This document shows positions 1 through 5,429 of a stretch of DNA of 5,429 bases, one piece after another (the first letter of the stretch is position 1; each line of letters opens with the position of its first letter). Source of the DNA: JBOFCS01 sp051646185 (GTDB lineage: Bacteria > Actinomycetota > Actinomycetes > Mycobacteriales > Mycobacteriaceae); contig JBOFCS010000208.1 of assembly GCA_051646185.1 (NCBI GenBank), positions 1 to 5,429 of the forward strand, read 5' to 3'. The notes beneath the pieces were generated by a model. The model was not told the DNA's origin. It searched no databases and saw only the letters and a list, made by a program, of their open reading frames with translations. Made by a program: the position numbers and the translations under genes.

Positions 1-588
1 CACCGAAGACCCCAAGAGCTGCGGTGTCCCCAACCTAGGACACTGCCCCCTGAGCATTCGCTTGTTCACATGCACATTCCCGGATAAGTTCTTTGCACGC
101 TGCGAGACCGACAAACCTACCGAATCACGCACTAAAATACTAGTTTTCAGTATAGGAGCTACTTGAACTTGACCCTTTAAGAGTGCAGCGGCGACATCGG
201 CTATTGTGGTAACTGGATCACCCGCTCGCCGTCGTGCAGCAAAAAATCTACTTGGCGCCGGAACCAGCGAAATGAGCGACGTTGCAGGGGTGGCAATCAA
301 CCCCCAGGCACTAAGTTGCACTATTGCGCGAGCGATGGAAACTCCAAAAGGAACGCATAGATCTGTACGTCCCTGTTCCTTCATCCCAATAATTGCGGTA
401 CGAATTGCCCCACAATAGGTTTGCACTGACCAAACCGGCACACCAGCATCGACCCGAGCGGAAACAAGTTGTGGATCAACCATTAACGTTTGGTGACAAT
501 CTGGACACCACCGAGTTGCCGGACAACCACAGCCACCACATTCCAATGGCAAGACCAGATCAAGGAAAGTTCGCATGACCCACAGCAT
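1..588 (-). CDS. comF: ComF-family phosphoribosyltransferase-like protein, 3' end cut by the window edge
   Basis: The frame is open for 196 codons from ATG 588 to base 1 without a stop, so the C-terminus lies outside the window. Residues 9-31 form the typical ComF N-terminus: LDLVLPLECGGCG, then WCPDC, with a CX2C pair (C17, C20) and a second one (C28, C31) that would bind zinc. GMKEQGRTDL (68-77) and LVPAPSR (108-114), followed by an Arg-rich run and GDPVT, match the actinobacterial ComF pattern, as does VGLSVSQRAKNLSGNV (157-172). The PRPP-binding loop (family form VLVDDVxTTGAT) should fall at about 182-196, but the frame reads CPRLGTPQLLGSSV there, without the acidic pair. ATG 576 (MRTFLDLV...) is an equally good start by family length; neither has a visible Shine-Dalgarno. 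ComF is needed for DNA uptake in competent bacteria, but in this group its role is unknown. The family call is secure; activity is doubtful if the loop reading is real. Confidence 0.85.
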   Translation of the reverse strand, partial: MLWVMRTFLDLVLPLECGGCGCPATRWCPDCHQTLMVDPQLVSARVDAGVPVWSVQTYCGAIRTAIIGMKEQGRTDLCVPFGVSIARAIVQLSAWGLIATPATSLISLVPAPSRFFAARRRAGDPVTTIADVAAALLKGQVQVAPILKTSILVRDSVGLSVSQRAKNLSGNVHVNKRMLRGQCPRLGTPQLLGSSV

Positions 589-612
589 GCCCGAAAGCAC
601 CGACAGGACGCG

Positions 613-621
613 CTACTTCAT
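613..621 (-). other. two-codon stop-start ORF at the lpqB-comF junction
   Basis: The lpqB stop TAA (623-621) shares its last base with an ATG (621-619) in a TAATG arrangement typical of translational coupling. That ATG is followed by AAG and then TAG (615-613). The same frame continues into comF without another stop, with possible starts at GTG 600, ATG 588 and ATG 576. The sequence shows this directly. Whether ribosomes terminate and restart here, or the TAG is a mutation in a formerly longer comF N-terminus, is inference. Confidence 0.5.
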
Positions 622-2399
622 TAGCCTGCCGAAACCGGAGTTGCCCCGGGGAGCATTAACGAAGGAATTTCACTCCAGAATTGACCCACCTGACCGCCGG
701 AAGAACTAAGACTTAACACACCACGGGCATCGGCAACTAATTTTTGATTTAGCGAGGAAACCACAGTAGCCAGTGGCGAGGAAAGATTGCGGCTAGGGAG
801 AACCTCAATTCCAGAGCCATCAATATTTAGCTGGATTACTGGAGAATCTGCCAAAGATCTTACTAAGACTAGTTTTTCAGAACCCACCCAGTCTAAAGAT
901 ACTGCGTTATTACTTGCGGCAGAGGCGAGCCATCGAGGATTTACCAATGCATAACGCCCATCTACACCCCGCACAACAGAAGCAATCACCACCTTCCCCT
1001 CAATAATCATTGCGGCGCGTACCCCATCGCGTGAAAGTCGTAATTCAGAAATTATTTGTGCAGAAAACTGTGCTATTTCAGCTGTATCAACCACCCCCGG
1101 AAAACCCATACTGCCATTAGCATCCCGGGCAACCCGGATAACTTTATTTCCGTCAACAACAGTCCAGATCGCACTTTCCTGCGGCGCCCAGCTTGGACGG
1201 ATAATAGAACGCGCTCGTGTAATCTCCACTGCCTGCCCAGAAACCGGGCCAACCATGAGTCGCTTCGAAGACCTCGGTTCAACTGATTCGGGTTCAATCA
1301 CGTTCTCCACGGCTGCTACTGCACTACCATTTGCTGATAAAGCTGCAGCAACAATCAGCGCACTTCCACCAAGAGATCCGCTTACCGGATTTGAGACCTG
1401 ATCACTAATACTCACCAAGGATCCAGATCGCAAGGCATACATACCCAACTTAGAATTTTCCCGCGCGGAGGGGTCCGTTGACATCACATCGGCTTGGGTC
1501 CACCCACCTGGGTATCCCTCAACTAGGGGTTGATCATCAGCCATAAGAACAAAAGGACCTGAAATATCAGCCGAAGATAATGTCCAAACCACTTGCGCAG
1601 CAATGAGCTTGCGACTTTCCCGATCTACACCAGATAATCCTTGAAACTCGATCTTCACCCCACCAGCACCGATACCTACTGGACCGGAACTGCCATCTGC
1701 CTTTGCGGGAACCCCCCGTAAGCTCACTCCGGCACCAAGTTGATTGCGAACAGCAATCTTCAGGGCCGGGTTTGGTCCGGCTATCAGCATAGCCACTAAC
1801 TCGGAGGTTAACGCCTCTCGATTTGTTGCAACCCAGCGCAAATCTGGAACAGCGGTGGTCCCAGTCGGGTCAAGAAAATACAGAGAACTTAACTGATAGT
1901 TTGCAAGAAATTGTGAACGATCAATGAGAACCCCTGCTGTTAATTGGTCAATTCGCCATTCCCCATTGCTAGCTACCACTTCAAGTTCAGATTCAAAATC
2001 ATCGGTGGAAGACTCAAAGACACCTTTATCTGAAAGTATCCCAATCTTTGCAGCTTTTAATCTGATTGAGATTCGATCAGATTTACGGTTGAGCACTAAC
2101 AAATCGACCTTATCGATAATTGTGGTACTTGTTGCATCGTCCCAATTTTTAGCCGCAGTATCACTAAGGAATTGCCGGGCCGCCACATGCCGATTAGAAG
2201 GATTGGCACTTGCCTTAAGGAAATCTCTCACCAATAGCTCAGGTTCCATACCCGGCTTAGGTACTGGCACCGTAGTGCTAACAGGTGCTCGATCAAAGGT
2301 GCCAATCGCTCTAGGTTTAGTATCGTTAGGAACCGTTGCACATCCTGCTAACAAAAGTGGCACCACACAAACCGCAATAATGCCTTGGTAAAATCTCAT
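621..2399 (-). CDS. lpqB: lipoprotein LpqB, GerMN and beta-propeller domains, MtrB partner
   Basis: The 592-residue protein opens with a lipoprotein signal peptide: R2, a hydrophobic stretch, and the lipobox LLAGC with the acylated cysteine at C20. The mature protein would be anchored to the outer face of the cytoplasmic membrane. Residues 50-180 match the LpqB N-terminal region (LLVRDFLKASANPSNRHVAA...). Residues 186-300 fit a GerMN domain, including LVAMLIAGPNPAL (201-213) and ending near VEGYPGGW. From about 310 to 585 the beta-strand-rich repeats fit the C-terminal beta-propeller (for example PSWAPQESAIW at 402-412 and ELRLSRDG at 452-459). Length is close to the roughly 580-590 residues usual for the family. 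In mycobacteria LpqB interacts with the extracellular domain of MtrB and affects MtrA phosphorylation and cell division. The ATG overlaps the mtrB stop as ATGA, and a G-rich GGGGGGTCAGG just upstream can serve as ribosome binding site. Identification rests on domain order, lipobox and position directly after mtrB. Confidence 0.95.
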   Translation of the reverse strand: MRFYQGIIAVCVVPLLLAGCATVPNDTKPRAIGTFDRAPVSTTVPVPKPGMEPELLVRDFLKASANPSNRHVAARQFLSDTAAKNWDDATSTTIIDKVDLLVLNRKSDRISIRLKAAKIGILSDKGVFESSTDDFESELEVVASNGEWRIDQLTAGVLIDRSQFLANYQLSSLYFLDPTGTTAVPDLRWVATNREALTSELVAMLIAGPNPALKIAVRNQLGAGVSLRGVPAKADGSSGPVGIGAGGVKIEFQGLSGVDRESRKLIAAQVVWTLSSADISGPFVLMADDQPLVEGYPGGWTQADVMSTDPSARENSKLGMYALRSGSLVSISDQVSNPVSGSLGGSALIVAAALSANGSAVAAVENVIEPESVEPRSSKRLMVGPVSGQAVEITRARSIIRPSWAPQESAIWTVVDGNKVIRVARDANGSMGFPGVVDTAEIAQFSAQIISELRLSRDGVRAAMIIEGKVVIASVVRGVDGRYALVNPRWLASAASNNAVSLDWVGSEKLVLVRSLADSPVIQLNIDGSGIEVLPSRNLSSPLATVVSSLNQKLVADARGVLSLSSSGGQVGQFWSEIPSLMLPGATPVSAG

Positions 2400-4039
2400 A
2401 CCTGACCCCCCAGTTCTATCGACGGATCTTGCTTTTCTGCAACAGGTTTAAGCAACAAAGGACTCGAGGTAATTTTATGACCCCGAACCAGAGGTAAAGT
2501 TAACCGAAAATTCGCCCCAGCACCCAACTCACCCCAGGCTTCGAGTCGACCATTATGCAAACGTGCATCTTCACTACTGATAGCTAATCCCAACCCGGTT
2601 CCCCCTGATCGACGTACCCGCGAAGGGTCAGATCGCCAAAATCGGTTAAACACTAGTTTTTCTTCTCCAGGGCGAAGCCCTATGCCATAATCCCGCACAA
2701 CCACTGCAGCAGTATCAGCATCAGCAGCCATACGCAATACCACCGGTTTACCTGCTCCGTGATCAATGGCGTTCGCCAGAAGATTACGCAAAATTCGTTC
2801 TACTCTTCGACGGTCAACTTCGGCCATGACAGCGTTTTCTGGTAATTCCACTACCAGCTCTGTTTCGGCCTGGACACAAAGATGGCGAACCATATCAATG
2901 GCAACCAGGGCGCACATTCTTAAATCAAGCCGCTCAGAGGTGAGTTCAGCAACTCCGGCATCGTGCCGAGATATCTCCAGCAGATCTGCAAGTAGTGATT
3001 CAAACCTGTCCAGCTCTGTGACCATCAGCTCCGCAGATCTACGTAACGCCGGGTCAAGTTGACCACTACCGTCATAGATAAGATCCGCTGCCATCCGAAC
3101 CGTAGTCAGCGGAGTCCGCAACTCATGGCTAACATCTGAAGTGAAACGACGCTGCAGGTTGCCAAAATCCTCCAACTGGGTAATCTGACGCGACAGGCTC
3201 TCAGCCATATCATTAAATGACACCGCTAATCGCGCCATATCATCTTCACCCCGTACTGGCATTCGCTCTTTAAGTCTACCGCCAGCAAATTGAGCAGCAA
3301 TTTTTGCTGCAGAACGCACAGGAAGCACAACCTGCCTTGCCACCAAAAGTGAAATTGCAGCTAATAGCACGAGCAAAACCAGGCCTCCGGTAAACATCGT
3401 GCCCTGAATTAAAGCAATACTGCTTTGTTCACTGGTAAGCGGAAAAATTAAGTAAAGTTCGAGTGTCGAAATTTCAGAAGCAGTAGGTGTCCCTAGGATC
3501 AACGCTGGGCCAGAATAGCCATCGATGGTGACCGTCCGATACTGGTAACTGACTTGCCCACGCTGGACAAAATCTCTTAGCGCCAAAGGTATCTGACCCA
3601 CTGGTCCTGCCGAACTTGGTTGCCTTGGTCCATCACCGGGAACAATCAACACTGGATCAAAGTTTCCAGCCAACCCCGCTGATTCGCCCACATCAGAATT
3701 ATGAGAATTCAGCAGCGATCTTGCCGCTTCTAAATTTGATACTAACGAGGTACGTTCCACTGCAACAATATTGGTGGAAATACTAGTCCTTGCCCGTTCA
3801 ATTTCTTCAGTCGCCGCTTTGAGCTTAGCCTCAAGAATCCCATCGGTAATCTGGCTTGTCAGCACAAAGCCAAGAACCGAAATAACAATCAATGACAATG
3901 TCAACGTAGAAACAACAACTCTAAGCTGGAGCGACCTACGCCAACGATGAGCCAAGTAGGTTCCTACCGGATTAAGGCGGACCGATATTGATCTAAATGT
4001 TCGGTTGATACGCCGCCTTTTCCCCGAAACTTTGATCAC
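2396..4039 (-). CDS. mtrB: sensor histidine kinase MtrB
   Basis: The 547-residue membrane kinase phosphorylates the response regulator MtrA. A basic cytoplasmic N-terminus leads to TM1 (about 40-62), an extracellular sensor region (63-210), TM2 (about 211-234) and a HAMP linker (about 234-288). The HisKA domain carries SHELRTP with the phospho-accepting histidine at H305. The HATPase domain shows the N-box NLLANAIDHG (N419, N423), the G1 box DYGIG (450-454), the F-box FNRFWRS (464-470) and the G2 box GGTGLGLAI (479-487), so all catalytic motifs are intact. Stretches such as ELYLIFPL, RGEDDMARLAVSFNDMAESL and the VRGHK tail closely resemble mycobacterial MtrB as I remember it; the C-terminal extension after VRGHK looks somewhat shorter. 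The start is GTG 4039, overlapping the mtrA stop as GTGA. No Shine-Dalgarno is evident, so expression probably depends on coupling to mtrA translation. The stop overlaps the lpqB start. Confidence 0.97.
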   Translation of the reverse strand: MIKVSGKRRRINRTFRSISVRLNPVGTYLAHRWRRSLQLRVVVSTLTLSLIVISVLGFVLTSQITDGILEAKLKAATEEIERARTSISTNIVAVERTSLVSNLEAARSLLNSHNSDVGESAGLAGNFDPVLIVPGDGPRQPSSAGPVGQIPLALRDFVQRGQVSYQYRTVTIDGYSGPALILGTPTASEISTLELYLIFPLTSEQSSIALIQGTMFTGGLVLLVLLAAISLLVARQVVLPVRSAAKIAAQFAGGRLKERMPVRGEDDMARLAVSFNDMAESLSRQITQLEDFGNLQRRFTSDVSHELRTPLTTVRMAADLIYDGSGQLDPALRRSAELMVTELDRFESLLADLLEISRHDAGVAELTSERLDLRMCALVAIDMVRHLCVQAETELVVELPENAVMAEVDRRRVERILRNLLANAIDHGAGKPVVLRMAADADTAAVVVRDYGIGLRPGEEKLVFNRFWRSDPSRVRRSGGTGLGLAISSEDARLHNGRLEAWGELGAGANFRLTLPLVRGHKITSSPLLLKPVAEKQDPSIELGGQV

Positions 4040-4713
4040 GGTGGACCGGCCCGATACCCGACTCCACGAACAGTGAGCACAATCTCCGGCTTTTCTGGGT
4101 CAGTCTCAATTTTTGCGCGCAACCGTTGCACATGCACATTGACTAACCGGGCATCGGCTTCTTGACGGTACCCCCAGACTTGATCAAGCAAAACATCGCG
4201 CGTAAACACTTGCCTCGGCTTTCTCGCCAATGTCACAAGAAGGTCGAACTCCAAGGGGGTCAGCGCTAGTACTTTACCTGCTCGAGTCGCGGTGTGCGCC
4301 AAAAGGTCAATTTGCACATCGGCAATATGGAGCACTTCGCCCGGCTCTTCTTCAGTACGCCGCAACCGTGCTCGGACTCTGGCGATAAGCTCTTTAGGCT
4401 TAAACGGCTTGATAATGTAATCATCGGCGCCTGATTCAAGACCCAGGACAACATCAACCGTGTCGGTCTTAGCTGTCAGCATGACAATAGGAACACCTGA
4501 GTCCGCTCTTAAGACTCGACAAACATCTATGCCATTCATCCCTGGCAACATCAAATCCAGGAGTACAAGATCTGGCCGAAACTCTCTAACCATACTCAGA
4601 GCCTGCACACCGTCACCGATAACCGCAGTATCAAAACCTTCGCCGTGCAGTACGATCGTAAGCATCTCAGCGAGTGCTGCGTCGTCATCGACAACCAGGA
4701 TTCTCGGCTTCAT
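4036..4713 (-). CDS. mtrA: response regulator MtrA (OmpR/PhoB type)
   Basis: From ATG 4713 the protein is 225 residues, the usual length for MtrA. The receiver domain (about 4-118) has the acidic pocket D9/D10, the phospho-acceptor D53 in LLDLMLPGMNG, T80 and K102 (IKPF). The winged-helix DNA-binding domain (about 128-222) includes LTPLEFDLL, the recognition helix region DARLVNVHVQRLRAKI (187-202) and the wing LTVRGVGY (213-220). Residues 59-100, with GMNGIDVCRVLRADSGVP followed by TAKTDTVDVVLGLESGADDY, are nearly the mycobacterial form. MtrA is an essential or near-essential regulator in mycobacteria, linked to division, cell-wall and replication genes. The frame extends upstream to a TTG at 4743, but the family starts just before the RILVVDDD strand, which supports ATG 4713. 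AGGGG sits only one base before that ATG, too close for a standard Shine-Dalgarno. Its stop overlaps the mtrB GTG. Confidence 0.97.
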   Translation of the reverse strand: MKPRILVVDDDAALAEMLTIVLHGEGFDTAVIGDGVQALSMVREFRPDLVLLDLMLPGMNGIDVCRVLRADSGVPIVMLTAKTDTVDVVLGLESGADDYIIKPFKPKELIARVRARLRRTEEEPGEVLHIADVQIDLLAHTATRAGKVLALTPLEFDLLVTLARKPRQVFTRDVLLDQVWGYRQEADARLVNVHVQRLRAKIETDPEKPEIVLTVRGVGYRAGPP

Positions 4714-4733
4714 ACCCCTATAGTTACATCTAG
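4714..4733 (-). promoter_or_regulatory. possible AT-rich -10 region and short leader of mtrA
   Basis: Reading towards mtrA, the sequence is CTAGATGTAACTATAGGGGT and then ATG. TAGATG (4732-4727) or TAACTA (4726-4721) could act as a -10 element, which would place transcription start within a few bases of the ATG and give a leaderless or near-leaderless mRNA, common in this order. Neither hexamer fits TANNNT perfectly and no convincing -35 is spaced correctly. A single GTAAC (4727-4723) resembles the half-site reported for MtrA in Streptomyces, but I see no second copy. This is a weak prediction; mtrA could also be transcribed from upstream of tmk. Confidence 0.25.
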
Positions 4734-4781
4734 ACCCACACAAATGCCGCTCATCAATCAGGCGAGTTGCATTGGGGTCTA
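4731..4781. repeat. imperfect nested inverted repeat between tmk and mtrA
   Basis: On the plus strand TAGACCC (4731-4737) is the exact reverse complement of GGGTCTA (4775-4781). Inside it, AATGC (4743-4747) pairs with GCATT (4769-4773), and CTC (4750-4752) can pair with GAG (4764-4766). Together these could fold into an interrupted hairpin of about 15 pairs filling most of the 69-base gap. It begins two bases after the tmk stop and ends 17 bases before the mtrA start. No T-run follows the distal arm, so it is not a standard intrinsic terminator. It could be an attenuator, a processing site or an operator, or chance. Confidence 0.45.
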
Positions 4782-4782
4782 A

Positions 4783-5429
4783 TTAGAGCCCAAGTACCTG
4801 CAAAAGTTCGATGGAAAGTGTGATGGAATTTACATCTGGACCAACCTGAGTCCAGGAGGAAACCCAGTCCGATTGGGCAAGGAAGGTATACACCTCACCG
4901 GTACGTTGTTGAAGTTCATTATCACGTTCATACACGTCACGTTTGCGGCTGGCATCTTCACTTTCTCGGTTTCTGGCACGCTCAGCAGCCAGTGCTACCG
5001 GAACACTTAAGTAAAGTTGATGATCGGGTACAGGCATAGCGAAGCGCTCAAACTCCAAGGCTCTGATCCACTCTGAGAAGTCTCCAGAGCCTGACTGGTA
5101 CAACCTCGCCGCTCCATACGCAGCATTAGATTCCACATAGCGATCCAATAAAACAATCTCGTGATGTGCCAGTGCCTGGTGTAACTGAACTTTAGCCTCA
5201 GCACGGTCTAAAGCGAATATCATTGCCATCGCATAGGCGGAGTTAGCTAAATCCCCATGCTCCCCATGCAAGGCTTCCGCAGCAATATCTGCATGTACCG
5301 ACACTCCATAACGAGGGAACGCCAAAGTAAAGACCGAAAGCCCAACTTTTTGCCATTCCGCTACTAGGCGTTCGGTAAGCGTTCTCTTACCTGCCCCGTC
5401 AAGGCCTTCCAAGGCAATAAGCTTTCCCA
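4783..5429 (-). CDS. tmk: thymidylate kinase (dTMP kinase), start codon split by the window edge
   Basis: The enzyme transfers phosphate from ATP to dTMP to make dTDP in the cytosol. The frame reads back past TTG 5412 through GCC, ATT, CTT, AAG and GGA to a partial codon TG at 5429-5428. This gives (M)GKLIALEGLDGAGKRT, and the family N-terminus is M-LIAIEGVDGAGK, so the true start is probably an NTG whose first base is position 5430. The protein would then be 215 residues, the usual size. Motifs in that numbering are the P-loop GLDGAGKRT (9-17), FPRYG (38-42) with the following helix AEALHGEHGDL, FALDRAE with R76, DRY (96-98) in LLDRYVESNAAY, and an Arg-rich lid with YERDNELQQRTG (about 153-178). 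Substrate and lid features match the mycobacterial Tmk type. It sits 69 bases upstream of mtrA, as in Mycobacterium; shared function with mtrAB is not implied. Confidence 0.95.
   Translation of the reverse strand, partial: GKLIALEGLDGAGKRTLTERLVAEWQKVGLSVFTLAFPRYGVSVHADIAAEALHGEHGDLANSAYAMAMIFALDRAEAKVQLHQALAHHEIVLLDRYVESNAAYGAARLYQSGSGDFSEWIRALEFERFAMPVPDHQLYLSVPVALAAERARNRESEDASRKRDVYERDNELQQRTGEVYTFLAQSDWVSSWTQVGPDVNSITLSIELLQVLGL

Noticed and set aside
206..578. Two overlapping plus-strand ORFs at the left end
   Set aside because: Both are antisense to the ComF coding frame, which has clear family motifs in this span; the plus-strand products show no domain.
1056..1297. Short ORFs on both strands inside lpqB
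   Set aside because: They are out of frame with the beta-propeller coding region of lpqB, which continues uninterrupted through this span.
1924..2391. A 155-codon plus-strand ORF opposite the 5' part of lpqB
   Set aside because: It lies wholly antisense to a well-supported gene, its product is Ser/Leu/Thr-rich without a recognisable domain, and it has no convincing ribosome binding site; it is a mirror of lpqB codon use.
2766..3062. A 98-codon plus-strand ORF inside mtrB
   Set aside because: It is antisense to the HisKA/HATPase region of mtrB, is Ser/Arg-rich and has no recognisable features.
4714..4743. TTG 4743 as the start of mtrA, adding ten residues
   Set aside because: The added residues (MCGSRCNYRG) resemble no MtrA N-terminus and would overlap the possible promoter; ATG 4713 gives the family length.
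4731..4781. Intrinsic terminator of tmk
   Set aside because: The inverted repeat has a long interrupted stem and no T-run after the distal arm, so it does not meet the usual pattern.
1..5429. CRISPR array, insertion sequence, tRNA or defence or toxin system
   Set aside because: I saw no regularly spaced repeats, transposase motifs, terminal repeats or tRNA-like folds, and nearly every base is accounted for by five conserved core genes.

Overview
The window is a single-strand block of conserved actinobacterial genes, all read on the minus strand (right to left): tmk (thymidylate kinase, its first base just outside the right edge), mtrA (response regulator), mtrB (sensor histidine kinase), lpqB (lipoprotein partner of MtrB) and a comF-family phosphoribosyltransferase-like gene that runs off the left edge. 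I recognise no mobile element, CRISPR array, RNA gene or plus-strand gene. The gene order matches the tmk-mtrA-mtrB-lpqB-comF cluster of Mycobacterium and relatives. From that synteny, hpf/raiA and secA would be expected beyond the left edge and sahH beyond the right edge.

The proteins look like those of the order Mycobacteriales. MtrA, MtrB and Tmk read, from memory of those families, as close cousins of the Mycobacterium tuberculosis proteins rather than of Streptomyces or Corynebacterium ones. The base composition does not fit that assignment comfortably: five 60-base lines counted by hand (starting at 121, 1801, 2401, 3001 and 4501) gave 145 G+C of 300, about 48%, whereas most of this order lies well above 55%. 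A low-GC or reduced-genome member of the group is a reasonable inference, but the species cannot be named from this window.

Layout from right to left: tmk 5429-4783; a 69-base gap (4782-4714) with an imperfect nested inverted repeat and a possible mtrA promoter; mtrA 4713-4036; mtrB 4039-2396, overlapping mtrA by four bases (GTGA); lpqB 2399-621, overlapping mtrB by four bases (ATGA); then a short junction (620-589) with a two-codon stop-start ORF; then comF from 588 to the edge. The two overlaps argue for one translationally coupled mtrA-mtrB-lpqB unit.

Functionally, MtrB senses an envelope or division state and phosphorylates MtrA. MtrA is a winged-helix regulator which in mycobacteria and corynebacteria controls cell-wall, division and replication-linked genes. 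LpqB is a secreted lipoprotein thought to bind the extracellular part of MtrB. Tmk supplies dTDP for DNA synthesis. The role of ComF in this group is unclear. This is mostly an ordinary core region. The points worth a second look are the degenerate PRPP loop in comF, its unusual start junction, the inverted repeat before mtrA, and the low GC content.
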